A stretch of DNA of 64,000 nt from Paraburkholderia sabiae (GCF_030412785.1 NZ_CP125295.1:4030001-4094000); one strand, 5' to 3'. Shown: positions 33,126 to 42,586, numbered from the stretch's first letter. Translations and numbers: made by a program. Notes: generated by a model from the letters alone, not told the origin.

Positions 33126-34196
33126 TCATTTACGCGCGGACGCTGACGCCTGTGCGATCACGCGATGCACGAAGCGCAGCTTGTCGACGACAGGCGGCGC
33201 GAGCGTGAACGGATAGCCGTCCGGCATGCCGAGACTGCGGTTCAGGCTGTTCAGCGCATCCGTCAGCGGAAACCAGCGTTTCATCAGATTATCGAAGCTC
33301 GCTTCCTCGACGGGCGTCTGGTCCGTCAGGCGCGGCTCGTTCGGCGCGGGCGGCAGCAGCGCGAGCCCGTATGCCGTCGACGTATCCAGCACGTCGACGA
33401 TCAGCAGATAGTGCGCCCACGTTTCAGCCCAGTCTTCCCACGGATGCATCGTCGCGTACGCGCTGATGAAGCGCGTGTCCCAATCGGCGGGTGCGCCGTT
33501 GGCGTAGTAGGCGTCGAGCGCTTCGCCGTAGTCGGTTTGCTCGTCGCCGAAACGCTCGCGAAACGGCTTGAGCCAGTGCGTGCCCGCAATCAGCTTCTCG
33601 AAGTAGTAATGCCCGGATTCGTGGCGAAAATGCCCGAGCAGCGTCCGATACGGCTCGCGCATATCGGTGCGCACTTTCTCGCGATGCGCATCGTCGGCTT
33701 CGGCGATATTCAGCGTGATGCGGCCGTTGTCGTGGCCCGTCATCACGGGCGCGGCAGGATCGACGTTTTCGAGGAAATCGAATTCGAGGCCGTTGTCGGG
33801 ATCGGCCTGGCGCGACTCGATCGCGAGACCGAGCGCGTCGAGCGTGTAGAGCAGGCGCCGCTTCGCCGTTTCCAGCCGATACCAGTAGAGCCGGTTATTC
33901 GGCTCGGCCAAGTTCGGAATGGTGTGCGTGAGACGGCACGAGCGGCATAGCGTTTCAGGATCGTCGGCGGGCAGCATCCAGTTGCAGACGTTTTCGACTG
34001 CATAGTTGTGGCATTGACGGTACAGCTTGCCTTCGGCGTCGGGATGCAGACTGCGCCACTGGCCTTCGCCCGCATCTTCGAACGCGCTGATCTCGCGCAG
34101 TTCAGGCACGTAGCCGAGCAGCGCTTCGCAGCGTTCGCACAACACGTTTTCAAAGAACACACGCTGGTCGCATCGGTTGCAATGGAAGGCTTTCAT
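33126..34196 (-). CDS. Zinc-ribbon putative metallopeptidase (DUF2248-like)
   Basis: A 356-residue protein. The N-terminus has zinc-ribbon cysteines (C6/C9 and C20/C23), with further CxxC-type pairs at C62, C71, C84 and C87. A metallopeptidase-like core holds HESGH at 192-196 and a later acidic DWAETWAHYL segment that could supply the third ligand. I chose ATG 34196 because the frame upstream has no such domain. It lies divergent from the transglutaminase/ATP-grasp operon across 348 bp, and such proteins are often found near that kind of operon. The substrate is unknown. Confidence 0.85.
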   Translation of the reverse strand: MKAFHCNRCDQRVFFENVLCERCEALLGYVPELREISAFEDAGEGQWRSLHPDAEGKLYRQCHNYAVENVCNWMLPADDPETLCRSCRLTHTIPNLAEPNNRLYWYRLETAKRRLLYTLDALGLAIESRQADPDNGLEFDFLENVDPAAPVMTGHDNGRITLNIAEADDAHREKVRTDMREPYRTLLGHFRHESGHYYFEKLIAGTHWLKPFRERFGDEQTDYGEALDAYYANGAPADWDTRFISAYATMHPWEDWAETWAHYLLIVDVLDTSTAYGLALLPPAPNEPRLTDQTPVEEASFDNLMKRWFPLTDALNSLNRSLGMPDGYPFTLAPPVVDKLRFVHRVIAQASASARK

Positions 34197-34544
34197 CGCT
34201 TCAACCCGGTTGTGTCGTGCGTTAAGGGAGGTGATAAAACGGATGTGCAAGGCGCTCGCGTTCCCGCAATCTTCATGCCGCTCCGCTATAACATCGAAGG
34301 TCGCGCGCACATTGCGAGGGCGGACGGATTCACGCATGCGCCGCTTTGGTGCGTGAGCTCTGCCAACGCCGCTGCGAAACCTCTGAGCGAATCACGCGCA
34401 AAAGCATGCAGCCCAGACGTGACAACGCGATAGACACAAACGCAGTGCAAGCAGCACGCTCACGATCAACGGCATAAAGCTTGCTTTTCGCGGCTGCCCC
34501 CTGCGGTTACCCCGTTATCGGCCTTTTCAGTCCAGGAGTCCGGA
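34197..34544. other. Divergent promoter region of the metallopeptidase-like and DUF2126 genes
   Basis: A 348-bp gap without a convincing gene. The only clear signals are the GGAG-type ribosome binding site directly ahead of GTG 34545 and a moderately AT-richer stretch around 34430-34480. Confidence 0.4.
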
Positions 34545-37500
34545 GTGTCCATACGCGTCGCGCTGAACCATGTCACGCATTACCGCTATGACCGTCTCGT
34601 CGGATTGTCGCCGCAGGTCGTGCGGCTGCGTCCGGCGCCGCATTGCCGCACGCCGATCCTGTCGTACTCGATGCGCGTCGAGCCCGGGCAGCACTTCATC
34701 AACTGGCAGCAGGATGCGTTCGCGAACTATCAGGCGCGGCTCGTGTTTCCCGAGCGCACGCCCGAGTTCAAGATCACGGTCGATCTCGTCGCGGAGATGG
34801 CCGTCTACAACCCGTTCGATTTCTTTCTCGAACCCTCCGCCGAGCAGTTCCCGTTCGAGTACGCGCCCGAACTCGCCGCCGAGCTTGCGCCATACCGGAT
34901 GAAGCGCGAAATGACGCCGCGTTTCGCGGAGTTCGTCGCGAGCATCGACCGCTCGCCGCGCGGCACGACCGATTTTCTCGTCGATCTGAACCAGCGCGTG
35001 CAACGCGAAATCCGCTACCTGATCCGCATGGAGCCTGGCGTGCAGACGCCCGAGGAAACGCTCGTCAACGCGTCGGGTTCGTGCCGCGATTCGGGCTGGC
35101 TGCTGGTCGAAACGCTGCGCCAACTGGGGCTCGCGGCGCGCTTCGTGTCCGGCTATCTGCTGCAGCTCGCGCCCGATACGAAGTCGCTCGATGGCCCGAG
35201 CGGCACCGAATACGATTTCACCGATCTGCACGCGTGGTGCGAAGTGTTTCTGCCCGGCGCGGGCTGGATCGGCTTCGATCCGACTTCGGGTTTGCTCGCG
35301 GGCGAAGGCCATATTCCCGTGGCGTGCACACCGGAGCCGGGCAGCGCCGCGCCGATTTCAGGCGCCGTCGACGAATCCGAAGTCGAATTCGCGCACGCGA
35401 TGTCGATCACGCGCGTGCTTGAATCGCCGCGCGTCACGAAGCCTTATACGGAAGCCGCGTGGGACCGCGTGCTGACGATGGGCGCGCATGTCGACAGCCG
35501 GCTCGATGCGATGGACGTGCGCCTGACGATGGGCGGCGAGCCGACTTTCGTCTCGGTGCGCGACCGCGATGCCGCCGAATGGAACACCGACGCGCTCGGC
35601 CCGACCAAGCGCGCGTACGCCGTCGCGCTGATGGACAAGCTGCGCGCGTACTACGGCGCGAATGGCTTTCTGCATATCGGGCAGGGCAAGTGGTATCCGG
35701 GCGAGCAATTGCCGCGCTGGGCGCTGTCGCTATATTGGCGCGCGGATGGCGAGGCGTGCTGGCGCGACCCGACACTGTTCGCCGACGAGCGCAGTCCCGG
35801 TTACTACACAGCCGACGACGCGCAGCGCTTTCTCAACGTGCTCGCAGGCAAGCTGTCGGTGGACAGCCAGTATGTGCAGGCGGGCTACGAGGACACATGG
35901 TACTACTTGTGGCGCGAGCGCCGTTTGCCCGTCAACGTCGATCCATTCGATTCGCGCCTCGAAGACGAAATGGAGCGCGTGCGCCTGCGGCGCGTGTTCG
36001 ACGCGGGGTTGTCCGGCGTGACGGGATATGTACTGCCGATTGCGCGAGACGAAATTGATAAAGGCTGGACAAGCGGCGCGTGGTTCTTCCGCGACGACCG
36101 CATGTATCTGATTCCCGGCGATTCGCCGATGGGCTATCGCTTGCCGCTCGATTCGCTGCCGTGGGTGTCGAAGGCCGACTATCCGTATCAGCATGCGCAC
36201 GATCCGTTCGCGGAAGCGATGCCGCTGCGTACGTCGGCGGAATTGCGGATGCAGTATGACGGCGTGTCGAAGGACGATGCGCCACGCGGTGCATCCGCAC
36301 GCGCAACGGGCACAGGCATCGGCACAGCGCCGCAAGACCGCGTTCCCGAGCACGGCGAATCGGCGTCGTCGGTGATTCGCACGGCGTTGTGCGTCGAGGC
36401 GCGCAATCCGGCGCGCGCAGCAGGCCCGAAAGTGGAAGCGGACTCGATGAGCGATGGCCGCGCGCTGCTGCATGTCTTCATGCCGCCGCTGACCGAACTC
36501 GACGATTATCTCGATCTGCTCGCCGCCGTCGAAGCGACAGCCGCCGAACTGCACATGCAGGTTGTTATCGAAGGCTATCCGCCGCCGCGCGATCCGGGTC
36601 TCAAGGTGCTGCAGGTGACACCCGATCCCGGCGTGATCGAAGTGAACATTCATCCTGCGAAGAACTGGAACGAACTCGTCGATCACACCGAGTTTCTGTA
36701 CAACGCCGCGCACGAGTCGTATCTGAGCACGGAGAAGTTCATGCTCGACGGCCGTCACGCGGGCACGGGTGGCGGCAATCACTTCGTGCTCGGCGGTGCG
36801 ACGCCCGTCGATAGCCCGTTCCTGCGCCGTCCCGATCTGCTCGCGAGCCTCGTCGCGTACTGGCACAACCATCCGTCGCTGTCGTATCTGTTTTCCGGGC
36901 TGTTCATCGGCCCGACGAGCCAGGCGCCGCGCATCGACGAAGCACGCAACGACCAGGTCTACGAACTCGAACTCGCGTTCGACGAACTGCAACGGCAGAT
37001 CGATCTGCTCGGCGGCAGGGAGAGTGCGCAACTGCCGCCGTGGATGATCGACCGCGCGCTGCGCAACATCCTGATCGACGTGACGGGCAATACGCACCGC
37101 GCCGAGTTCTGTATCGACAAACTTTATTCGCCCGATGGTCCGACAGGCCGCCTCGGTCTGCTCGAACTACGCGGCTTCGAAATGCCGCCGCATGCGCGCA
37201 TGAGTCTCGTGCAGCAACTGCTGCTGCGCGCGCTCGTCGCGAAGTTCTGGCAGAAGCCGTACACGACGCGCCTCACGCGCTGGGGCACGGAACTGCACGA
37301 CCGCTTCCTGCTCGGCACCTTCGTGCAGATGGATTTCGATGACGTGCTCGCCGATCTGCGCGATGCAGGCTTTGCATTCGACAGCGAATGGTTCGCGCCG
37401 CACTTCGCGTTCCGCTTTCCGGCTATCGGCGAAATGCATGCGAACGGTTTGTCGCTCGCGATCAGCGGCGCGCTGGAACCGTGGCACGTGATGGGCGAGG

Positions 37501-37955
37501 AGGGCGCGGCGGGCGGCACGGTGCGCTATGTCGATTCGTCGGTGGAGCGGCTCGAAGTGAAGGTGCTTGGGCTGAACGACAACCGTCATCGCGTGAGCGT
37601 CAACGGTGTGACCTTGCCGTTGCAACCGACGGGCCGCGTCAGCGAATTCGTCGCGGGCGTGCGCTTCCGCGCATGGCAGCAGTCGTCGTCGCTGCATCCT
37701 ACGATTGGTGTGCACGCGCCGCTGACGTTCGATGTCGTCGATATGTGGACGGGGCGCTCGATCGGCGGATGCCAGTATCATGTCGCTCATCCCGGCGGAC
37801 GCAACTATCAGACGTTCCCGGTGAATGCGTACGAAGCGGAAAGCCGGCGTCGCGCGCGCTTCTTCACGACGGGCCACACGCCGGGTGCGTTGGCTGTCGA
37901 AGATGCGCCGCGCAGCCAGGAGTTTCCGTTCACGCTGGATTTGCGGCACTGGTAA
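34545..37955 (+). CDS. Transglutaminase-like/DUF2126 protein
   Basis: A 1136-residue protein. The N-terminal domain (about 1-290) is transglutaminase-like with a complete catalytic triad: C180 in GSCRDS, H229 in LHAW and D245 in FDPTSG. The long remainder is DUF2126 (COG4196 type), containing LTMGGEPTFVS and HPAKNWNEL motifs and a metal-like TGGGNHFVLGGA segment. Starts at GTG 34545 with CCGGAG nearby. It heads an operon with an ATP-grasp/alpha-E fusion and a second transglutaminase-like gene. Such proteins are predicted to cleave or form isopeptide or amide bonds; no product is known. Confidence 0.88.
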   Translation: MSIRVALNHVTHYRYDRLVGLSPQVVRLRPAPHCRTPILSYSMRVEPGQHFINWQQDAFANYQARLVFPERTPEFKITVDLVAEMAVYNPFDFFLEPSAEQFPFEYAPELAAELAPYRMKREMTPRFAEFVASIDRSPRGTTDFLVDLNQRVQREIRYLIRMEPGVQTPEETLVNASGSCRDSGWLLVETLRQLGLAARFVSGYLLQLAPDTKSLDGPSGTEYDFTDLHAWCEVFLPGAGWIGFDPTSGLLAGEGHIPVACTPEPGSAAPISGAVDESEVEFAHAMSITRVLESPRVTKPYTEAAWDRVLTMGAHVDSRLDAMDVRLTMGGEPTFVSVRDRDAAEWNTDALGPTKRAYAVALMDKLRAYYGANGFLHIGQGKWYPGEQLPRWALSLYWRADGEACWRDPTLFADERSPGYYTADDAQRFLNVLAGKLSVDSQYVQAGYEDTWYYLWRERRLPVNVDPFDSRLEDEMERVRLRRVFDAGLSGVTGYVLPIARDEIDKGWTSGAWFFRDDRMYLIPGDSPMGYRLPLDSLPWVSKADYPYQHAHDPFAEAMPLRTSAELRMQYDGVSKDDAPRGASARATGTGIGTAPQDRVPEHGESASSVIRTALCVEARNPARAAGPKVEADSMSDGRALLHVFMPPLTELDDYLDLLAAVEATAAELHMQVVIEGYPPPRDPGLKVLQVTPDPGVIEVNIHPAKNWNELVDHTEFLYNAAHESYLSTEKFMLDGRHAGTGGGNHFVLGGATPVDSPFLRRPDLLASLVAYWHNHPSLSYLFSGLFIGPTSQAPRIDEARNDQVYELELAFDELQRQIDLLGGRESAQLPPWMIDRALRNILIDVTGNTHRAEFCIDKLYSPDGPTGRLGLLELRGFEMPPHARMSLVQQLLLRALVAKFWQKPYTTRLTRWGTELHDRFLLGTFVQMDFDDVLADLRDAGFAFDSEWFAPHFAFRFPAIGEMHANGLSLAISGALEPWHVMGEEGAAGGTVRYVDSSVERLEVKVLGLNDNRHRVSVNGVTLPLQPTGRVSEFVAGVRFRAWQQSSSLHPTIGVHAPLTFDVVDMWTGRSIGGCQYHVAHPGGRNYQTFPVNAYEAESRRRARFFTTGHTPGALAVEDAPRSQEFPFTLDLRHW

Positions 37956-37996
37956 GCCGCTATTGAAACCAACAACGACAGACTCGCGACGACATC

Positions 37997-40609
37997 TTGG
38001 CCTTTCAATCGACTTTTCCGTTCGAAGCGGCAGCAGGCCATCCGGACGCTCTCGCGTTGCTGCGCACGCTGCCGCTGCTGGACGTGCGCGAGGGCCACTG
38101 GGACGAATTGCGCGATGCGTCGGGCCTGCTGCGCGAACCGTGGCGGCGCTTTTTCGAACTGCTCGGCGAGGAAGGCGTCGCGGGTCTGGAGCCGGGGCGC
38201 GCGTCCATCGCGCAACAGGTGCGCGACAACGACATCACGTACAACGTCTACGCGGATAAGGGCGAGCCGCGTCCGTGGTCGCTCGACTTACTGCCGTTCA
38301 TCATCGATGAAGACGAATGGGCGCATATCGAGCGCGGCGTGAAGCAGCGCGCGAAGCTGCTCAACGCGATCGTCGCCGATGTGTATGGGGCGCAGAAGCT
38401 GTTGCTGCAAAGCAAGCTGCCGCCCGCGCTGGTGTTCGGGCATCCCGGTTATCTGCGCGCCGTGAAGGGCTTCGAGCCACAGGGCGGCCAGTTCCTGCAG
38501 GTAGTCGGCGTCGATCTGGCGCGTGCGCCGAACGGTGAATGGACGGTCGTCTCGCATCGTACGGAAGTGCCGTCGGGCCTTGGATATGCGCTCGAAAACC
38601 GCATGATCGTGTCGAACGTTTTCGCCGATGCGTTCCGCGAAATGCGCGTGAGCCGGCTCGCGCCTACGTTTTCTACGCTGATCGCGACGCTCGCCGAATG
38701 GGCGCGCGCGACGATGCGCGACGGCAACACGGACAGCGCGCCGCATATCGCGTTGCTCACGCCGGGGCCGTTCGCGGAGACCTATTTCGAGCATGCGTTT
38801 CTCGCGCGCTATCTGGGCGTGACGCTCGTCGAAGGCAAAGACCTGACGGTGCGCAACGACATGCTGTATCTGAAGACGCTGACGGGACTCGAGCGCGTGC
38901 ATGTCGTGGTGCGCCGTCTCGACGATGCGTTCTGCGATCCCGTCGAACTGCGCGCCGATTCGACGATCGGCGTGCCCGGTCTGTTGCAGGTGATGCGCGC
39001 GGGCAATGTGATCGTGTCGAACGTGCCGGGTTCGGGTTTTCTCGAATCGCCTGCAATGCATGGTTTTTTGCCGGGTATCGCGCAGACGTTGCTCAACGAG
39101 CCGCTGCTGCTCAACGGCGTGTCGACATGGTGGTGCGGCGAAGAAGCCGCGCGCGAGCACGCGTTCGCGAACATGGACGAAGCGTTTCTGCAACCGACGT
39201 GGCCTGCGCGCAAGCCTGACGGTCCGCCTGGGATGGCGCAGGGCGCGCAGCGGCTCGACGGGTGGAAGAGCCGAATCGAGCGCGCGCCCGATGCGTTCAC
39301 GATCCAGCAGCCGCTGCCGTATTCGTGCACGCCGCGCTATGAAGACGGCACGCTCGGCAATCGTCCGGGCGTGCTGCGGGCGATCGCCGTCGCTGATGTA
39401 AACGGCGACTGGCATGTGCTGCCCGGCGGCTTCACGCGTCTCGCAGGGGAGCGGCAGTCGTCGGTGTCGATGCAGTTCGGCGGCAGTAGCGTCGATACGT
39501 GGGTGCTGTCGAGTCAGCCCAATTCGACGTTCACACTATTACCGTCGCCGCTCGAACCCGCCGATCTCGCGCGCAAGCATCGCACGGTGTCGAGCCGCGC
39601 TGCGGAGAATCTGTTCTGGAGCGGCCGTTACGGCGAGCGCGCGGAAAACAACGTGCGGCTGTTGCGGCTGATACTCGGCTCGCTGGAAAGCAATGGCGCG
39701 GACACGATGTTCGCGACGCTTGCCGAACTCGCGCTGCAATTCGGTCTCGTGCAACCGGGCGATATCGTCGCGGGACAATCGTTGCAGGCGTTCGAGCGCA
39801 CGCTGGTCGCGAATCTGCACGAAAACACGGGCGCTTACAGCATCGGGCAAAACCTCGCGAGCCAGGCGCGCGCGAGCGGCGAGATACGCGGGCGGCTGTC
39901 GAACGATCACTGGCGCATCACGCTCGCGGCGCGCAACGACTTCCGCGACGCGTTGCACGAACTGACGCCCGCTGCGGCAGTGTCGTCGAATGCGTCGTCG
40001 CGCGGCAAGGCGCGCTACAACCGCGTCTCGCTGATGAACGCGCTCGAACATCTCGCCACGCAACTGGCCGCGATCAGCGGCGCGCAAGGCGACCGCATGA
40101 CGCGTGACGAAGCGTGGCGACTGATGTTCGCGGGCCGCCATATCGAACGCGTGTGGGCGATGACATCGATACTGCGCGTCGTCGCGATGCAGCGTCAGCT
40201 TGCGACGCCCGCCGCGTTCGATCTGCTGCTGCAACTGTTCGACAGCACGCTCACATATAGGTCGCTGTATCCGGGGCGGCTGGAGGTGCCCGCGCTGATC
40301 GATCTGCTCGTGATCGAGCCGACCAATCCGCGCGGACTGTACGGCGTGTACGCGCGCTTGCGCTCGAAGCTCGACGATATTTCGCGGGCGGCGGACGGCG
40401 CGCGGCATCGTCCGTTCAGCGATATGCTGCCGGCTGCGAATACGTTGCCGTCGCTCGAACAGTTGTGCACGACGGACGGCAACGGTCTGTATACGGAGTT
40501 GATCGCGCTGTGCGACCGGCTCGCGATGAACGTGACGGCCGCCGCCAATGAAATCAGCGCGCGCTATTTCAGCCACGCGAACACGCTCGCGGCGCAGGTG
40601 TCGTCATGA
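37997..40609 (+). CDS. Circularly permuted ATP-grasp fused to alpha-E domain
   Basis: An 870-residue fusion. Residues about 70-500 form a circularly permuted ATP-grasp (COG2308-like: DLLPFIIDEDEWAHIERGVKQR, then VFGHPGYLRAV). From about 528 an alpha-E helical domain (COG2307-like) begins at RTVSSRAAENLFWSGRYGERAEN. The two are separate genes in many bacteria. The ATP-grasp part would make a peptide or amide bond using ATP. The start is taken at TTG 37997, which has no good ribosome binding site, so a few N-terminal residues are uncertain. The stop overlaps the next ATG. Confidence 0.88.
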   Translation: MAFQSTFPFEAAAGHPDALALLRTLPLLDVREGHWDELRDASGLLREPWRRFFELLGEEGVAGLEPGRASIAQQVRDNDITYNVYADKGEPRPWSLDLLPFIIDEDEWAHIERGVKQRAKLLNAIVADVYGAQKLLLQSKLPPALVFGHPGYLRAVKGFEPQGGQFLQVVGVDLARAPNGEWTVVSHRTEVPSGLGYALENRMIVSNVFADAFREMRVSRLAPTFSTLIATLAEWARATMRDGNTDSAPHIALLTPGPFAETYFEHAFLARYLGVTLVEGKDLTVRNDMLYLKTLTGLERVHVVVRRLDDAFCDPVELRADSTIGVPGLLQVMRAGNVIVSNVPGSGFLESPAMHGFLPGIAQTLLNEPLLLNGVSTWWCGEEAAREHAFANMDEAFLQPTWPARKPDGPPGMAQGAQRLDGWKSRIERAPDAFTIQQPLPYSCTPRYEDGTLGNRPGVLRAIAVADVNGDWHVLPGGFTRLAGERQSSVSMQFGGSSVDTWVLSSQPNSTFTLLPSPLEPADLARKHRTVSSRAAENLFWSGRYGERAENNVRLLRLILGSLESNGADTMFATLAELALQFGLVQPGDIVAGQSLQAFERTLVANLHENTGAYSIGQNLASQARASGEIRGRLSNDHWRITLAARNDFRDALHELTPAAAVSSNASSRGKARYNRVSLMNALEHLATQLAAISGAQGDRMTRDEAWRLMFAGRHIERVWAMTSILRVVAMQRQLATPAAFDLLLQLFDSTLTYRSLYPGRLEVPALIDLLVIEPTNPRGLYGVYARLRSKLDDISRAADGARHRPFSDMLPAANTLPSLEQLCTTDGNGLYTELIALCDRLAMNVTAAANEISARYFSHANTLAAQVSS

Positions 40610-41496
40610 AAGACGCGCAAACGCTGCTGTCCGTGTCGCATCGCACGACCTATCACTATTCGACGCTCGTCGAAACCGCGCAGCATCTCGCGACGATTCG
40701 TCCGCTTGCGTGCGCGTGGCAGCGCGTGGTCGCGCATACGGAACGCATCGAGCCGGCGCCTTCGTATCTGCATAGCCGCATCGATGCCTTCGGCAACGAC
40801 GTGCTGTATTTCGCGCTCGATGCGCCGCACGAACGCCTGCAGATGGTCAGCGAAACGACCGTTCAACTCGTGCCGCGCTGGACCGATCTCGATTCCGACG
40901 CGACGCCTGCGTGGGAAGACGTTGCGGATTCGATGCGGTTTCGCGCGGGCGGCGCGTGTCATCCGCAAGTCGAGTTCTGTTTTGCGTCGCCGAATATCGC
41001 GCTCAAACCCGCGTTGCGCGACTACGCGCTGCGCAGCTTTCGTCCTGGCACGCCGATCGTCGCGGGCGCGATCGACCTGATGCACCGCATTCACGCGGAT
41101 TTCGACTACAAACCGTCCGCGACGATGTTCGATACGCCCGCCGAACGTGCGTTCGATATGAAGAGCGGCGTCTGTCAGGACTTCGCGCAGGTGATGATCG
41201 GCTGTCTGCGCGCGCTCGGGTTGCCGGCGCGCTACGTCAGTGGCTATCTGCGCAACGATCCGCCGCCGGGCCAGCCGCGTCTCATTGGCGCAGACGCGTC
41301 GCATGCGTGGGTGTCGGTGCATTGCCCGCAAAGCGGCTGGATCGATCTGGACCCAACGAACGACGTTCTCGCCGACATGGATCACGTCACGCTCGCGATC
41401 GGCCGCGATTACAGCGACGTTTCGCTGCTGCGCGGCATGATTCTTGGCGGCGGCGCGCATCGCGTGGACGTGGCTGTCAGTGTGTTGGCGTTATGA
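40606..41496 (+). CDS. Transglutaminase-like cysteine protease
   Basis: A 296-residue protein. Residues 1-110 are the beta-rich transglutaminase N-terminal region (LLSVSHRTTYHYSTLVETAQ). The catalytic core has C190 in SGVCQDF, H233 in ADASHAW and D249 in IDLDPTNDV. The ATG overlaps the alpha-E stop, so it is coupled to the ATP-grasp fusion. In this gene set the TG domain is predicted to hydrolyse or exchange amide bonds in the product made by the ATP-grasp enzyme. Confidence 0.9.
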   Translation: MKDAQTLLSVSHRTTYHYSTLVETAQHLATIRPLACAWQRVVAHTERIEPAPSYLHSRIDAFGNDVLYFALDAPHERLQMVSETTVQLVPRWTDLDSDATPAWEDVADSMRFRAGGACHPQVEFCFASPNIALKPALRDYALRSFRPGTPIVAGAIDLMHRIHADFDYKPSATMFDTPAERAFDMKSGVCQDFAQVMIGCLRALGLPARYVSGYLRNDPPPGQPRLIGADASHAWVSVHCPQSGWIDLDPTNDVLADMDHVTLAIGRDYSDVSLLRGMILGGGAHRVDVAVSVLAL

Positions 41497-41541
41497 GCAA
41501 CAAAGAATTCCAGTTTGTGTGCTGCGCTGCGATTTGACAGC

Positions 41542-41553
41542 GTGCATACGCAC
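41542..41553. promoter_or_regulatory. Operator GTGCATACGCAC before marR 1
   Basis: First of three near-identical dyads (GTGCATAYGCAC). It lies 17 bp upstream of the first MarR start. Confidence 0.7.
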
Positions 41554-41570
41554 ATATAGACTTCCTTCCC

Positions 41571-41996
41571 ATGAGCAAGCCCATTTCACATGACGATTGC
41601 AACTGTTTCGCGCTGCGCCAGGCGGCGCGGTACGTGACGCAAATCTACGAGCGACATCTCGGCGAAGTCGGCCTGACGGCGGCGCAGTTCACGATCGTCG
41701 CCAAGCTTGCGCGCAAGCCGGGTCTGACGATGCTCGAACTGGCGGACTCGATGGTGATGGAACGCACCACGCTTGTGCGTGCGCTCAAGCCGTTGCAGCG
41801 TGATGGTCTTGTTCTTAGCGAATCGTCGGAACATGACGGCCGCACGTTTCAGTTCAGCCTGTCGAAAGCGGGCAAGGAAACCTTCGAGCAGGCCGCGCTT
41901 GCATGGCGTGCAGCGCAGGAAGAATTCGAAAGCAAGTTCGGACGCAGCCGCGCGAAAGCATTGCGCGCCGAACTGTTCAATCTGACGTCTTCATAA
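41571..41996 (+). CDS. MarR-family regulator, first of a tandem pair
   Basis: A 141-residue winged-helix protein. DDCNCFALRQAARYVTQIYERHL and LADSMVMERTTLVRALKPLQRDGLV are near-identical to the next gene, so the pair arose by tandem duplication. It has two Cys in DCNC near the N-terminus that could act as a thiol sensor, while its partner keeps one. It probably represses the efflux operon and itself through the GTGCATACGCAC site upstream. No clear ribosome binding site precedes the ATG. Confidence 0.9.
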   Translation: MSKPISHDDCNCFALRQAARYVTQIYERHLGEVGLTAAQFTIVAKLARKPGLTMLELADSMVMERTTLVRALKPLQRDGLVLSESSEHDGRTFQFSLSKAGKETFEQAALAWRAAQEEFESKFGRSRAKALRAELFNLTSS

Positions 41997-42050
41997 TCCC
42001 GTTGTCTTTTGTGCGTCGCGAGACGCATCCGACGAAATCGATTCAATGGT

Positions 42051-42062
42051 GTGCATATGCAC
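42051..42062. promoter_or_regulatory. Perfect palindrome GTGCATATGCAC before marR 2
   Basis: The central operator is a fully symmetrical 12-mer. It includes the ATG at 42057, which argues that translation of marR 2 begins further on, at GTG 42090. Confidence 0.7.
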
Positions 42063-42089
42063 GTAGAGTCCGGAACGGAAGAAATACAG

Positions 42090-42500
42090 GTGTCGCCGGA
42101 AGACGATTGCTTTGCGATCCGGCAGGCGGCGCGCTTTGTGACCCAGCTTTACGACCGCCATCTCGGCCAGGTCGGCCTGAAGACGACGCAGTTCTCGATC
42201 ATGATCCACCTGCGTTATCGCAAGTGGATGACGATGAAGGAACTCGCCGATTCGATGGTGATGGAACGAACCACGCTGGTCCGCGCGATCCAGCCGCTGC
42301 AACGCGACGGACTTGTCTTCACGGAAGCATCGCGCAGCAATCGCCGCGTGTTGACCGTGATGCTGACGACGGCGGGCGAAGAACGCTTGAAAGCAGCGCG
42401 CGAGCATTGGCATGCAGCGCAGAACGAGTTCGAGCAGCGCTTCGGAACGCAGCGTGCTGCGAATCTGCGCGAAGAACTGTTCGACATGACGAAGCGATAA
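42090..42500 (+). CDS. MarR-family regulator, second of a tandem pair
   Basis: A 136-residue paralogue of the preceding MarR protein. Identity is highest through RQAAR.VTQ.Y.RHLG.VGL and the whole recognition helix. I place the start at GTG 42090 since GGAAGAA lies 6 bases before it and this matches the length of the paralogue; ATG 42057 in the operator would add 11 residues. The recognition helices are the same in both, so both probably bind the three GTGCATAYGCAC sites. A terminator follows, ending this unit. Confidence 0.88.
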   Translation: MSPEDDCFAIRQAARFVTQLYDRHLGQVGLKTTQFSIMIHLRYRKWMTMKELADSMVMERTTLVRAIQPLQRDGLVFTEASRSNRRVLTVMLTTAGEERLKAAREHWHAAQNEFEQRFGTQRAANLREELFDMTKR

Positions 42501-42549
42501 CGCTCAAGAAGTGCAGCAAAAAAGCAGGCGCTTCTGAGCGCTTTTTTTC
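42501..42549 (+). terminator. Rho-independent terminator after marR 2
   Basis: CGCTCA(A)GAAG pairs with CTTCTGAGCG, a single bulge aside, followed by CTTTTTTT. It separates the MarR unit from the efflux operon, so the latter needs its own promoter. Confidence 0.8.
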
Positions 42550-42560
42550 AACGTTTCTCA

Positions 42561-42572
42561 GTGCATACGCAC
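42561..42572. promoter_or_regulatory. Operator GTGCATACGCAC before the efflux operon
   Basis: Third copy of the dyad, identical to 41542-41553. It starts 12 bp after the terminator T-run and ends 14 bp before the emrA-type ATG, so it is in the operon's 5' region. Confidence 0.7.
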
Positions 42573-42586
42573 ACGCAAATACAGCC

